Below, in pieces: positions 26,725 to 34,172 of a stretch of 64,000 nt of DNA. The first letter of the stretch is position 1; the number at the start of each line of letters is the position of its first letter. The notes under the pieces are model-generated. The model was not told the DNA's origin. It worked only from the letters and a program-made list of their open reading frames with translations, and searched no databases. The translations under genes and the position numbers were made by a program. The stretch comes from Paraburkholderia kururiensis JCM 10599 = LMG 19447 (lineage in GTDB: Bacteria > Pseudomonadota > Gammaproteobacteria > Burkholderiales > Burkholderiaceae): assembly GCF_003986935.1 (NCBI RefSeq), contig NZ_RJZE01000014.1:148399-212398 (forward strand), written 5' to 3'.

Positions 26725-26940
26725 ATGGACGACATTCAATATCCCAACGATTTGACCAGTGAACAGATACAGGCGCTGGTCGAATCCATCCAGGACTGCT
26801 TCGGTAATGATTTCTCGCGGGCCGAGTTCACGAACCATCTGCTGGCACTGCTAGAAGACGTGCCGGGATTCGAGATCGGCGATGTTTCTGCATCGCTGAT
26901 CGAGTCAGCGTGGGGCATCTACTCGGGCGGTCGCTCATGA
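26725..26940 (+). CDS. small island-backbone protein, copy A
   Basis: Encodes 71 acidic, helical residues starting MDDIQYPNDL. A close relative lies in island 2 (40681-40950); both share QI(Q)xLVESIQDxFGNDFSRA, FTNHLLALLEDVPG and GDV.A.LIESAW. It belongs to no family I can name. The stop overlaps the next gene's ATG (ATGA), so it heads a short operon 26725-27592. Its presence in both islands marks it as backbone rather than cargo. Confidence 0.75.
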   Translation: MDDIQYPNDLTSEQIQALVESIQDCFGNDFSRAEFTNHLLALLEDVPGFEIGDVSASLIESAWGIYSGGRS

Positions 26941-27212
26941 GCCGGCCGCTATTCCCACTCGGCCAAGTTGTTGCGACGCGCGGCGTAGCGGCCCATCTTG
27001 AACGCCACCGCATCTCCGCTTTTCTGTACCTAGACCGTCACGCTCACGGCGATTGGGGCAGGGTGCCTGCCGAGGACGCACGGGCCAATCACCGTGCCGT
27101 CGTGCATGGAACGCGCATCTTGTCGAACTACGACATTGCGGACAAGTACGTCTGGATCATCACTGAGGCAGATCGGCACATGACAACGCTGCTGTTTCCG
27201 AGCGAGTATTGA
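26937..27212 (+). CDS. plasmid/ICE-type small protein, 91 aa
   Basis: ATG 26937 overlaps the previous stop. The sequence LFPLGQVVATRG ... RHAHGDWGRVPAEDARANH ... WIITEADRHMTTLLFPSEY is of a type I know as an unassigned accessory protein on plasmids and integrative elements. Function unknown. Tight coupling to copy A of the backbone gene and to 27215 suggests that the three act together. There is no partner of this gene in island 2. Confidence 0.8.
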   Translation: MSRPLFPLGQVVATRGVAAHLERHRISAFLYLDRHAHGDWGRVPAEDARANHRAVVHGTRILSNYDIADKYVWIITEADRHMTTLLFPSEY

Positions 27213-27214
27213 GC

Positions 27215-27592
27215 ATGAGAGGCAAGCATCGCATCGCGCCTGAAATGGCGATGCCGGACCTGATCCGCCGTCCGCTGCGCGACTTGATTACGGGGTTGGC
27301 GCGAGTTCCCACGACACTGTCCGGCGAACCAGACTACTCCGAAACTGATCCAGCCGTGCTAGTTGACCTCGCGGAATCGGCAGAACTGGTGCTTCAGATC
27401 GTGCAGGAGGGACTGGCTTCGATCGGTTTGCTGTACGCACACACGGCGAACCAGATCGCGGAAGGGAACGTCAATGCCGCGCATGCTGTCGCCATTGGCC
27501 GTCTTCAGGTCGAACTCGGGGAACTGCTTCCTTGCATCTATCGGTTGTCGTCGGAGTGCCGACGCTACACGGCGGACTACGTGGGCGATTAG
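27215..27592 (+). CDS. hypothetical protein, 125 aa
   Basis: Helical protein with no recognised family. It starts 2 bases after the previous stop (a TTG at 27209 would overlap it), so it is the third gene of the backbone operon. Its stop lies one base before the end of the convergent XRE gene, so transcripts collide there. Confidence 0.7.
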   Translation: MRGKHRIAPEMAMPDLIRRPLRDLITGLARVPTTLSGEPDYSETDPAVLVDLAESAELVLQIVQEGLASIGLLYAHTANQIAEGNVNAAHAVAIGRLQVELGELLPCIYRLSSECRRYTADYVGD

Positions 27593-27593
27593 A

Positions 27594-27839
27594 TCACTTG
27601 CGCCGCGTCGCCTTCACTGGCTCGACCTCGAACGCCAGCATGTCGCTCGGTGCCACGTTCAAGGTTTCGGCTAGGACGCAGATATTGTATAGCGCGATAT
27701 TCCGTTGGCCGCGCTCGATCCCGCCGACATACGACCGCGCCAAGCCCGATTCGAGGGCGAGTTTTTCCTGCGACCAGCCTTTCGCCTTCCGCAGTTCCAC
27801 CAGCCGTTTTCCGAACAATTCGAGCGGGTCGTAATCCAT
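27594..27839 (-). CDS. XRE-family helix-turn-helix regulator
   Basis: Encodes 81 aa. The helix-turn-helix of the Cro/C1 type is clear: KRLVELRKAKGWSQEKLALESGLARSYVGGIERGQRN followed by LAETLNVAPSDML. It probably represses the divergent operon at 28002 and itself: an inverted repeat sits 5 bases upstream of its start (27844-27861) and another overlaps the -10 box of the divergent promoter (27902-27918). Such arrangements control toxic or defence genes and element maintenance genes. Confidence 0.9.
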   Translation of the reverse strand: MDYDPLELFGKRLVELRKAKGWSQEKLALESGLARSYVGGIERGQRNIALYNICVLAETLNVAPSDMLAFEVEPVKATRRK

Positions 27840-27843
27840 CGTT

Positions 27844-27861
27844 GGATGTCCATGAACATCC
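27844..27861. promoter_or_regulatory. inverted repeat in front of the XRE gene, putative operator
   Basis: GGATGT (27844-27849), 6-base spacer, ACATCC (27856-27861): perfect 6-bp arms ending 5 bases before the xre start codon, overlapping its ribosome-binding region. Autoregulation is inferred. Confidence 0.55.
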
Positions 27862-27877
27862 GGTGGAGGGTATGGAT

Positions 27878-27918
27878 TTGACCTTTATGAAGCCACTCTC
27901 TATAGTGACACGCACTAT
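27878..27918 (+). promoter_or_regulatory. strong promoter with operator over the -10 box
   Basis: TTGACC (27878-27883), 17-base spacer, TATAGT (27901-27906), reading toward the gene at 28002. An inverted repeat ATAGTG-ACACG-CACTAT (27902-27918) covers the -10 box, so a bound dimer would block RNA polymerase. Confidence 0.7.
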
Positions 27919-28001
27919 GAGTGACAATTTGGGGTGGCGGCATGTCGCCATGCCATCAATGGTCGCCGGAAAATTACAGAAAGCCAAACGGGGTGACGGG
28001 A

Positions 28002-28382
28002 ATGATCAAGCTGGAAATCAGTCTTACAGGAGCGGGGCCGGACGAAGCTCGTCAGCTGGAAGCTGTGCTGCGGAAGGTTCTTGCCGAAATGAAGCCGCAG
28101 TTGAAGGGTATTGAGGCGACCATTGCCGCAACTCCTGTCGCAGATCCCTATGAATCGACCAAGAAAAAGATCCTCGACCATATCAAGTGGCGGAAGATCG
28201 AAACGGCAGAGCGTCTGACCGAAGATTTCTGGGAAGTCGATATCCAGGACTGGTTGAATCCTAAGGACAAGAAGAATCTCTATTCGGCCATCGACTCGTT
28301 GTGCAAAGACGGGTATCTCGAACCCGGCGCGGATCGACGTACATATTATCTGACGAACTTCGGCTACAACGTGATCTACTGA
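28002..28382 (+). CDS. hypothetical protein with C-terminal winged-helix-like region
   Basis: Encodes 126 aa. The first third (IKLEISLTGAGPDEARQLEAVLRKV) is a strand-helix unit. The last half (KILDHIKWRKIETAERLTEDFW ... LYSAIDSLCKDGYLEPGADRRTYYLTNFG) has the spacing of a winged helix with a hairpin wing. It is the first gene after the XRE-controlled promoter and is followed 17 bases later by a membrane protein. Function unknown; the pair could be an effector module (inference). Confidence 0.72.
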   Translation: MIKLEISLTGAGPDEARQLEAVLRKVLAEMKPQLKGIEATIAATPVADPYESTKKKILDHIKWRKIETAERLTEDFWEVDIQDWLNPKDKKNLYSAIDSLCKDGYLEPGADRRTYYLTNFGYNVIY

Positions 28383-28399
28383 CAAAAGGCGAGGCCAGT

Positions 28400-29131
28400 A
28401 TGTCGCACGATTCGAAGAACGGCTTATTCGCGATGATCGATCGCCTATGGCGAGCGTTCGTAGCAATGTATTGGGTAGCAGTAATGGTGCTGCTCCCTAT
28501 CGTAGCGGTGCGCGGTTTGTACGTCGCGTATCGCAGAAAACGTGCTGCCACGGACAAGCACGAACGGCGCTATTGGCGTAACGAAATCCTGTTCAACTGG
28601 TGCCTGCTGTACGGGACCGTAGTGGTCTATTACCACATCTTCCAAGACATCCTTTTCCTCCCGTTTAGCTTTCAGGCTCAGGCGCGGTTCACCGCCTACT
28701 TCGACACAATCATGGGCCTGCCGGCTGCGATTTGGTATGGTGCTTCCGGCCAGAGCGGTGTGTTCGGCGATGACCCGATGGCTCTCCTGATGCCGACGTT
28801 CTTCGGCGTCTTCATCGTGTTCCTATGCTCGTTTGCATTGAGCTGGTTGCGCGTGTTCGGCCACGTAGATGAAGCGGGCGACTGGATAGCACCGAATCGA
28901 GTCAATCGTGAGCGAATCGCTCAGTTTGAACACGAGGAAGCGCCTTCCCGAGCGCTGTCGAAACAGTGGTACATGCATAAAATGCAACACCCAAGCAATC
29001 ATCCAGCTTGGGACGAACTGCCCGAAGAGAAGCGACGGAAATTGATCGAGAAATGGGAGGCGGAGAAGGCCGACCTCTGGAGAAAAATCGAAGAGTGTCC
29101 TCGGGCATCGTACTTCAGCCGATCGAAGTGA
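28400..29131 (+). CDS. membrane protein, 243 aa, co-transcribed with 28002
   Basis: ATG 28400 with AGGCGAGG upstream. Three hydrophobic segments are visible (about 17-40, 60-90 and 130-155), followed by a charged cytoplasmic tail containing LPEEKRRKLIEKWEAEKADLW. No family is recognised. A membrane protein under XRE control next to a small soluble partner is a common layout for membrane-acting defence effectors, but nothing here proves it. Confidence 0.75.
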   Translation: MSHDSKNGLFAMIDRLWRAFVAMYWVAVMVLLPIVAVRGLYVAYRRKRAATDKHERRYWRNEILFNWCLLYGTVVVYYHIFQDILFLPFSFQAQARFTAYFDTIMGLPAAIWYGASGQSGVFGDDPMALLMPTFFGVFIVFLCSFALSWLRVFGHVDEAGDWIAPNRVNRERIAQFEHEEAPSRALSKQWYMHKMQHPSNHPAWDELPEEKRRKLIEKWEAEKADLWRKIEECPRASYFSRSK

Positions 29132-29148
29132 CCGAGATCGAGGCGGAC

Positions 29149-29916
29149 ATGAAGTTCGGAAAGCTGTTCGAGGGAAAGGTATGGCCGGAGGTGTCGGAGC
29201 GGATCGGCGTTATGTCGGTCGATTCGCTCGATCGGCTATGGATACCCGTTGCCGAAGAAGGCGGCTATCTGATCGCAAAGTCGAGAGACGGTCAGGCGGC
29301 ATTACTCGGCCGCATGGGGATGCGTTATGACGGCAAGTTCTGTATCGAAGTCATGGTGCGAGCGACCATCGAGAACGGCAGACTCTCGGTTCCCGAGTTC
29401 TGGCACGTCGATCATCGGAATGATTTCGCGGGCGAGCAGCAGCACGCGAAGTTCATCGATGAAACGCCATGCACCGGACGGGGATTTTTCGAGCCAACGC
29501 TTCATCTCAGAGACGTAACGGAGCGTGTCGCTATACCGTTCCGACATCCGTTTCGCATTACCGAGGTCGGTTGCGCGCGAGACGCTGTCGTTGTTCTTCT
29601 GGTGCGAGTTCGCCACGTTTGCGGCAATCTGGGATACCTCCGACTCCGACAGCGGCGGGTCGCAATTGGCGGCGTTGTACTCCAGCAGTTCCTCTTCCAG
29701 CAGGTCAGGGTTCAGACCTGCATTGAGCAGGGAGAACCCCTCGAATGCGACGGACTCGTTGCGGTTACCGATGATCGCAGATTTCGATTTGGCGGATTTC
29801 CGTTTGCGCGTCTTCGTGCCCTGCGTCGAGCAGAGCAGTTCAAGCAGCCACGCAGGGGCACGGGAAATGGGCAGTACGGGCTCCTCGAAGAAATAGGGCT
29901 CTCCGTTGATGGCTGA
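29149..29916 (+). CDS. backbone-type gene MKFGKLFEGK, 3' part doubtful
   Basis: ATG 29149 with GAGG just upstream. The first 90 or so residues (MKFGKLFEGKVWPEVSERIG ... SVDSLDRLW ... IENGRLSVPEFW) look like a real protein, and the first 28 recur at 33836 (MEFERLFEGK, SERxG / TERVG, SVDSL). From about 29420 the frame runs antisense to the primase-polymerase gene and loses protein-like character, so the natural end is probably lost and the 255-residue frame is a fusion artefact. Function unknown. Confidence 0.5.
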   Translation: MKFGKLFEGKVWPEVSERIGVMSVDSLDRLWIPVAEEGGYLIAKSRDGQAALLGRMGMRYDGKFCIEVMVRATIENGRLSVPEFWHVDHRNDFAGEQQHAKFIDETPCTGRGFFEPTLHLRDVTERVAIPFRHPFRITEVGCARDAVVVLLVRVRHVCGNLGYLRLRQRRVAIGGVVLQQFLFQQVRVQTCIEQGEPLECDGLVAVTDDRRFRFGGFPFARLRALRRAEQFKQPRRGTGNGQYGLLEEIGLSVDG

Positions 29917-30348
29917 CGGTGGAGCGAGACAGTAACCGCCCTCCGCCTTCACATCGACGCGAGGCAGGAAGTTGATCCTGCTCGGCACCTTCAGGTTCTC
30001 CGGATACCGGTAGATGAGGTGATACCCACCTGACGGTGTGAACACCTTGCGAGTAGGAGGGAGTGCGCCGTGTTCTTTCTCCAGACGACTGATCGATTTG
30101 AGGCCGGTTGCATCCCCATTCTTCACATCGACATCGACAACGAGCACGTAACCGGACGCCGGTCCTGTCGCGTAGGCGACGTTGTAGTCGGGGCATTCAT
30201 TCGCCCATGCGCGATGCTTGTCGGGGTCCATGTTCGCATCCTTGAATCCGTGCTGCGTAGCAGGAACCTTATCGTTCAGGCGGATAGGGAGCGGGGCGAG
30301 GCCTTCGGCTGCGAGGGCGGAGTATTTTTTGATTGGATCCGTATTCAT
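29302..30348 (-). CDS. bifunctional primase-polymerase, C-terminally truncated
   Basis: Encodes 348 aa. The N-terminal Prim-Pol (archaeo-eukaryotic primase-like) domain is visible: VLVVDVDVKNGDATG with the catalytic DxD, TPSGGYHLIYR with the conserved His, and VDVKAEGGYCLAPPS. A PriCT-like helical module (GNRNESVAFEGFSLLNAGL ... LSESEVSQIAANV) follows. Relatives continue into a D5/SF3-type helicase; here the protein stops soon after RYVSEMKRWLEKSPSG, and its last 45 residues are antisense to another gene. It is probably a remnant of a plasmid or phage replication protein. Confidence 0.75.
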   Translation of the reverse strand: MNTDPIKKYSALAAEGLAPLPIRLNDKVPATQHGFKDANMDPDKHRAWANECPDYNVAYATGPASGYVLVVDVDVKNGDATGLKSISRLEKEHGALPPTRKVFTPSGGYHLIYRYPENLKVPSRINFLPRVDVKAEGGYCLAPPSAINGEPYFFEEPVLPISRAPAWLLELLCSTQGTKTRKRKSAKSKSAIIGNRNESVAFEGFSLLNAGLNPDLLEEELLEYNAANCDPPLSESEVSQIAANVANSHQKNNDSVSRATDLGNAKRMSERYSDTLRYVSEMKRWLEKSPSGAWRFIDELRVLLLAREIIPMIDVPELGNRESAVLDGRSHHDFDTELAVITHPHAAE

Positions 30349-30477
30349 GCTTAGGAATGCATAATAGATGACCGAGAGGTAGTGTATGCACCATCTCCCG
30401 GTAGCGGGTTAGCAGATTTTGAGTGTTATTCGCCCGTAATCGGGCATGTCAAGTCGTGGTTACGAGGTCCGCAGGTG

Positions 30478-30825
30478 TCAGGCATACACCATCTCCTCGG
30501 AGCCGACCGGTACAGAGTCCATTGGCAGAGCGAGGTCCGTTGTTGTGTAGATGGCGTTGCACTCCTCGCAGACGAAGCCATACGGTTTTCCGTTCATCCC
30601 GATAATGCGGAGCGGACTGTGCCCGATCGGGTGCATGGGGCAGTGGATGTAATCTCCGATCCGAAGGCTGGACAGGGGCTGCTGGCCGTCAACAGCGGTA
30701 ACCGGCCAAACGGGGTACTCGGGGGGCAAGTCAAGGACCCAATTATCAGGGCCGGACCATTGAAGAAGCCCCTCTTCAAGAAACAGGTGGAGGGAGCGTG
30801 TCGCGTCATTAAATTCGGTATGCAT
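30478..30825 (-). CDS. small protein with zinc-ribbon-like Cys/His pairs
   Basis: Encodes 115 aa; ATG 30825 follows an AGGGAAAT Shine-Dalgarno. CPMHPIGH and FVCEECNAIY give a CxxH ... CxxC pattern that could bind zinc. It shares strand with the primase remnant 130 bases downstream. A plus-strand frame over the same bases (30382-30840) is less protein-like. Function unknown. Confidence 0.6.
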   Translation of the reverse strand: MHTEFNDATRSLHLFLEEGLLQWSGPDNWVLDLPPEYPVWPVTAVDGQQPLSSLRIGDYIHCPMHPIGHSPLRIIGMNGKPYGFVCEECNAIYTTTDLALPMDSVPVGSEEMVYA

Positions 30826-31843
30826 AATATTTCCCTGTGAAGTGGAAGGCCAAGCTGTTCACCGTGAACGTCGCTGGATCGAAATCAAATGCGAGGGAGC
30901 ACCTCGCCGCACGTTCTTCGTCGCCGAGGAGGTGTGCAGAAAAATTCGATGGACTGGACTGTACGGAGGCGGAAAGCGCGGCGCAAGATGAGTAGCTTTT
31001 GTCTTTTCCGGCGCGGAGCACGAACTGGCGGGAGCCGAAAAATCGAATGCGCGAGCTAGAAGGGTGTTACAAAAAAAGGGGGAAGGGGTGGAGGGGTTAC
31101 GTCATTTGTAACAGGCCTTGTCGGACCGTTTTGACGGTCGACGATGCATGTTTTCGGTCGAGACATCCCCTCGAGATTGGAGGCACAATTCCCTCACATG
31201 TGTTGCTAGGGAAAACCCTTATTCGCTGGTGTAGTTTCGTTGCTTTCTTACGTCAATCTAGTGAAAACCCCTATTTTTGACGATTCGATTCCATGACGGG
31301 TAGGTGCAAATTTTCGGGGGGAGCCTGTCGTATATTGGTCATTGGGAGACGTCCGGCGGGCCGGCTCCCTCGGTCGCTCGGCGTCCTTCTCCTCGCCCTC
31401 TCACCCGTGCGCGCGAGCACAACACATCCTAAACAATTCAACGATTTCTTCATTTTTCAAAAATTTCTCCATTTCTCTCTCCTCCTATACAAATTTTCTA
31501 AAAACAGGAAGAATTGTTTAATTGTTTAAAAAGCCGTTCCCTTCTGTTGGATGTGAAGAAATTTCATCCCCGCAACGCGGGGGCGGTCGGCGACGCTGGA
31601 ATACGAGGGGGCGAGCGGGAAGGTCCTGCGGCAGAATCCTAGAAAGCTGATGATCTGATGTGGAAATCCCCGACAGATCAAGGGGATAGGAGAGATGCGG
31701 ACGAGGGTGACGTGAAAACTGTCACTGTTCCTCATCGGATTTCATGCTGGTAGCTGTCGTGTCGGTCGTGATTGCTCGTCGCCGTTGCCCCGAAGGTCGA
31801 TCTGCCGGACCCTGGCCGCACTTTCAACGAACGGAGTGCGATC
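30826..31843. other. 1-kb non-coding stretch with AT-rich core
   Basis: No convincing gene. Bases 31430-31530 are very AT-rich in a GC-rich genome, with direct repeats of aattgttta (31512-31529) and inverted arms AACAATTC (31432-31439) / GAATTGTT (31511-31518). The stretch lies upstream of the primase remnant and zinc-ribbon gene and could be a replication origin remnant (inference). From about 31690 begins a leader that recurs at 41840, ahead of the next small gene. Confidence 0.5.
31690..31843 (+). repeat. conserved leader of the MVDQKQG gene, copy 1
   Basis: Bases 31690-31843 and 41840-41992 are alike: both contain GTGAAAACTGTCA(C/T)TGTTCCTC, CGTGTCGG, a CCCTGG-C-GCACTTTCAACG block and the CGGAGTGCGATC that holds the Shine-Dalgarno. 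A short shared part also precedes the third copy near 33750. It is probably the promoter and 5' leader of this gene family. Confidence 0.7.
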
Positions 31844-32158
31844 ATGGTCGATCAGAAGCAAGGTGCAATCGGTAAGGACGAGAAAGCCGGCAAGCCGGTT
31901 GTTGTTGACCAGAAGGAGGGCGCGGCCTTGAACTCGACGGGGAACAATATCGCAGCGAAGGCGACACAGGCGACGGCGGCCGCGCCGACGAAGATGGAAC
32001 TGGCGACCGAAATCTACAAGCGGATGCGGACCGTCAAGGATGTGACCCGGAAGGACATCATCGAAAAGTTCGTCGCCGAGGTGAAACTGACGAAGGCCGG
32101 CGCGAGCACCTACTATCAGATGATTAAGGACAAGCACGAGCCGCAGGGTAAGAAGTGA
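31844..32158 (+). CDS. small backbone protein MVDQKQG, copy 1 (intact)
   Basis: Encodes 104 aa from ATG 31844 with CGGAG 7 bases upstream. The N-terminal half is low-complexity Ala/Lys/Asp-rich. The C-terminal half (RMRTVKDVTRKDIIEKFVAE and TKAGASTYYQMIKDKHEP) is a compact helical, possibly nucleic-acid-binding unit. Two further copies lie at 33957-34121 (truncated) and 41993-42314 (frameshifted). Each copy is followed within about 50-80 bases by a convergent cargo gene. No family name or function is known to me. Confidence 0.8.
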   Translation: MVDQKQGAIGKDEKAGKPVVVDQKEGAALNSTGNNIAAKATQATAAAPTKMELATEIYKRMRTVKDVTRKDIIEKFVAEVKLTKAGASTYYQMIKDKHEPQGKK

Positions 32159-32183
32159 GCGCTGGCAAATTAGGGGTAGCAGC

Positions 32184-32207
32184 GGAAGGCTCCTTGCGAG
32201 CCTTTCC
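32184..32207 (+). terminator. hairpin after MVDQKQG copy 1
   Basis: GGAAGGCTC (32184-32192), CTTGC loop, GAGCCTTTCC (32198-32207). It lies between two convergent genes and may act in both directions. A similar AAAGGCAC / GTGCCTTTC hairpin follows copy 3. Confidence 0.6.
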
Positions 32208-32209
32208 GT

Positions 32210-33193
32210 TCATTTGGATTGTGGATTGCGCACGCGTTTTTGGGACGTTTTAAGCCTGTGCGACCAAGCGATCACATCCTCGAAGGCGAATGACCGGGTG
32301 CGGCCCGCCAAAAAATCCGATGAATAGCGTTCGTACGTCCTGATGCTGTGCTCCACGCTAGTAATCCGCTTGGCTATGTGCCGTACTTCTGCAATTTCCC
32401 CCCTCCGGTAGGGGCCGCGCGCCCACTTCACTCGCGTAAGCAGTTCATTTGTGCGCGCGTCCCGGCCTGCCGAGCTACATTCAGCCTCGTACCATTGTAG
32501 GAAGCTTTCGACGAGCTGGTTCTCAGCTTGAAAAAAAAGGAACAATGGTGTCGACGAGTTGCCCACTCGCGCGTCCGCGAGATGGTTCAATGCTGCCGCC
32601 AAATCACCGGTCTCGAAGAACATTTGGTAAAACTGCGGCATTTGTTTATCCAGATATCCTTCGGTTGGTTTTTCGACGCTACCTACGAGGAAGTTGAATG
32701 GCGCGGGCAGTCGGATTTTGATGTCCTGAACTAGCCGAAATCCGTAGCATGTCGCCATCACTACGCCTAGGTTGCCGCGACAGGCAACGTTGATGCGCCG
32801 TAGTAGATTGCGCAGCAGATCCCAACTTACCAATTCGCGATTCGGCCCAACTTCCAGCCCACGCGTCTTGTCGCCGTGAGCGTTAAAGTGCAGGATGGGG
32901 TTTAACTCGATCTGACGCGCACATGCTGCGATCCCTTCTAGGACGCTGCGAACGTCTCCGGTGTTACGAACTCTTAAATGCACCAGATGCCGATTTCTGC
33001 CAATTCCCTGGTTCCGCAGATCCTTCAGCCGGTGGCCGATATTTCTGTCGGGTGCCCATTCACTCTCTGGAAGGCACTCGATCACAAACACGGCATTATT
33101 CTTGATATGCCAAGTGAGTGGGAACCCCTGCCAGAAAGGGGCGTGCTCGAACGGGCCGATATCCGGAGTATCGTTTATAGGTGATTTTTTCAT
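32210..33193 (-). CDS. caspase-like (clan CD) protease candidate
   Basis: Encodes 327 aa. A His-Cys dyad in the right order and context is visible: ILHFNAHGDKT (H106-G107 after a hydrophobic strand) and LGVVMATCYGF (C149 after a second hydrophobic strand), 43 residues apart, as in caspase/CHAT-fold peptidases. The C-terminal half is helical and Arg-rich with no named domain. It starts 33 bases after the frameshifted membrane-protein gene 33227-33665 and is probably co-transcribed with it. Bacterial caspase-like proteases often act as suicide effectors in phage defence; that role here is inference. Confidence 0.7.
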   Translation of the reverse strand: MKKSPINDTPDIGPFEHAPFWQGFPLTWHIKNNAVFVIECLPESEWAPDRNIGHRLKDLRNQGIGRNRHLVHLRVRNTGDVRSVLEGIAACARQIELNPILHFNAHGDKTRGLEVGPNRELVSWDLLRNLLRRINVACRGNLGVVMATCYGFRLVQDIKIRLPAPFNFLVGSVEKPTEGYLDKQMPQFYQMFFETGDLAAALNHLADARVGNSSTPLFLFFQAENQLVESFLQWYEAECSSAGRDARTNELLTRVKWARGPYRRGEIAEVRHIAKRITSVEHSIRTYERYSSDFLAGRTRSFAFEDVIAWSHRLKTSQKRVRNPQSK

Positions 33194-33226
33194 AGGTATC
33201 TTGGCTGGCGCCTCGGCTCCCGTATG

Positions 33227-33665
33227 TCAAGGCTTGGTGCTTCGGCGTCCCTTCTTCAGATAACGGCCGATGCTCCAGTCGTAGAGAGAGGTGGAGAAAA
33301 ACACCCCAAGTCCGTAGTATGTGCTCGTCTTGCCATTCCAACCCACGTACCAGGAAACGCCTCCCGCAATACAAATCAAAAGCCCAACAAATCCCCACGT
33401 GATCAGATCGGAAATGGTGATCTTGACGCGCCCCGGGGTTTCGCCGTGTCGGAACCAAAGCCAAAGGTTTTTTAGGATCGTTCCCGCTGCCAATGGGTAG
33501 GCCGTCAAAAAAAACCGCGCAGAATCGATCCAGATCGGTCGTTGCGTTGGGGCGATGGGCAAAATAACCTGCGGTCGCCCATAGGGTGAGGGCGACAACG
33601 ACGAGTCCGACGGATCCGCCTACCTTATCGGTTGCGTCAACTGCTGCAACGATTCGATCTCGCAT
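33227..33665 (-). pseudogene. membrane protein gene with frameshift at an A8/T8 tract
   Basis: Two overlapping frames form one protein. The first (from ATG 33665) gives MRDRIVAAVDATDK and a membrane helix (VGLVVVALTLWATAGYF). The second, ending at 33227, gives LTAYPLAAGTILKNLWLW, a second helix (WGFVGLLICIAGGVSWYVGW) and a basic tail. They join if the run of eight T on the coding strand (plus-strand A at 33507-33514) had seven. The gene is therefore disrupted, phase-variable, or mis-sequenced. It lies directly upstream of the caspase-like gene. Confidence 0.65.
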
Positions 33666-33835
33666 ACTTGTCTTTCGCGAGTTAAAGCTGTGTATACGGT
33701 CTATCGACGAAAAACTTGAATTTTGGCAATGCGGGAAGGGGCAGAGGAGGCATGGGCGAGGGTGAAGTGAACACTATAACTGCCGCACGTCCGATTCTCG
33801 CACGCGTCGCGTAATCGCGCGCTGCGATTGCGGAC

Positions 33836-34121
33836 ATGGAATTCGAGAGATTGTTCGAAGGGAAGCCGTGGTCCGCGACGACGGAGCGGGTTGGTATCAT
33901 ATCGGTCGATTCGCTCAGTGAAGGCGGCACGGGCGACGGCGGACGTGCCGACGAAGATGGAACTGGCGACCGAAAACTGCAAGCGGATGCGGACCGTCAA
34001 GGATGTGACCCGAAAAGATATCATCGAGAAGCTCAGCGCTGAGGTGAAGCTGACGAAGGCCGGCGCGAGCACCTACTACCAACTAATCAAGGACAAGCAC
34101 GAGCCGGTGGGCAAGAAGTAG
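33836..34121 (+). pseudogene. chimera of two backbone genes (MKFGKLFEGK-type head, MVDQKQG-type tail)
   Basis: From 33836 the frame reads MEFERLFEGKPW ... SVDSLS, matching the start of 29149. Near 33925 the DNA changes to the body of the MVDQKQG gene in a different frame, giving MELATENCKRMRTVKDVTRK from ATG 33957 to the stop at 34121 (54 aa). The joint shows recombination between two repeated genes. The 54-aa tail keeps the conserved helical unit and might still be translated. Confidence 0.65.
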
Positions 34122-34172
34122 ATTTTGATGCCTGTTGCGGTGGAGGCAGACATTCGAATTTATCTGTCTCCC

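Noticed and set aside
28301..28557. Antisense frames over the XRE-controlled operon
   Set aside because: The plus-strand genes have promoter, Shine-Dalgarno and coherent domains; the opposite frames have none.
30382..30840. Plus-strand frame of 152 codons
   Set aside because: The minus-strand frame has a better Shine-Dalgarno, better protein character and Cys/His pairs.
30809..31021. 70-codon minus-strand frame upstream of the zinc-ribbon gene
   Set aside because: It overlaps that gene's start and has no Shine-Dalgarno or family features; too weak to call.
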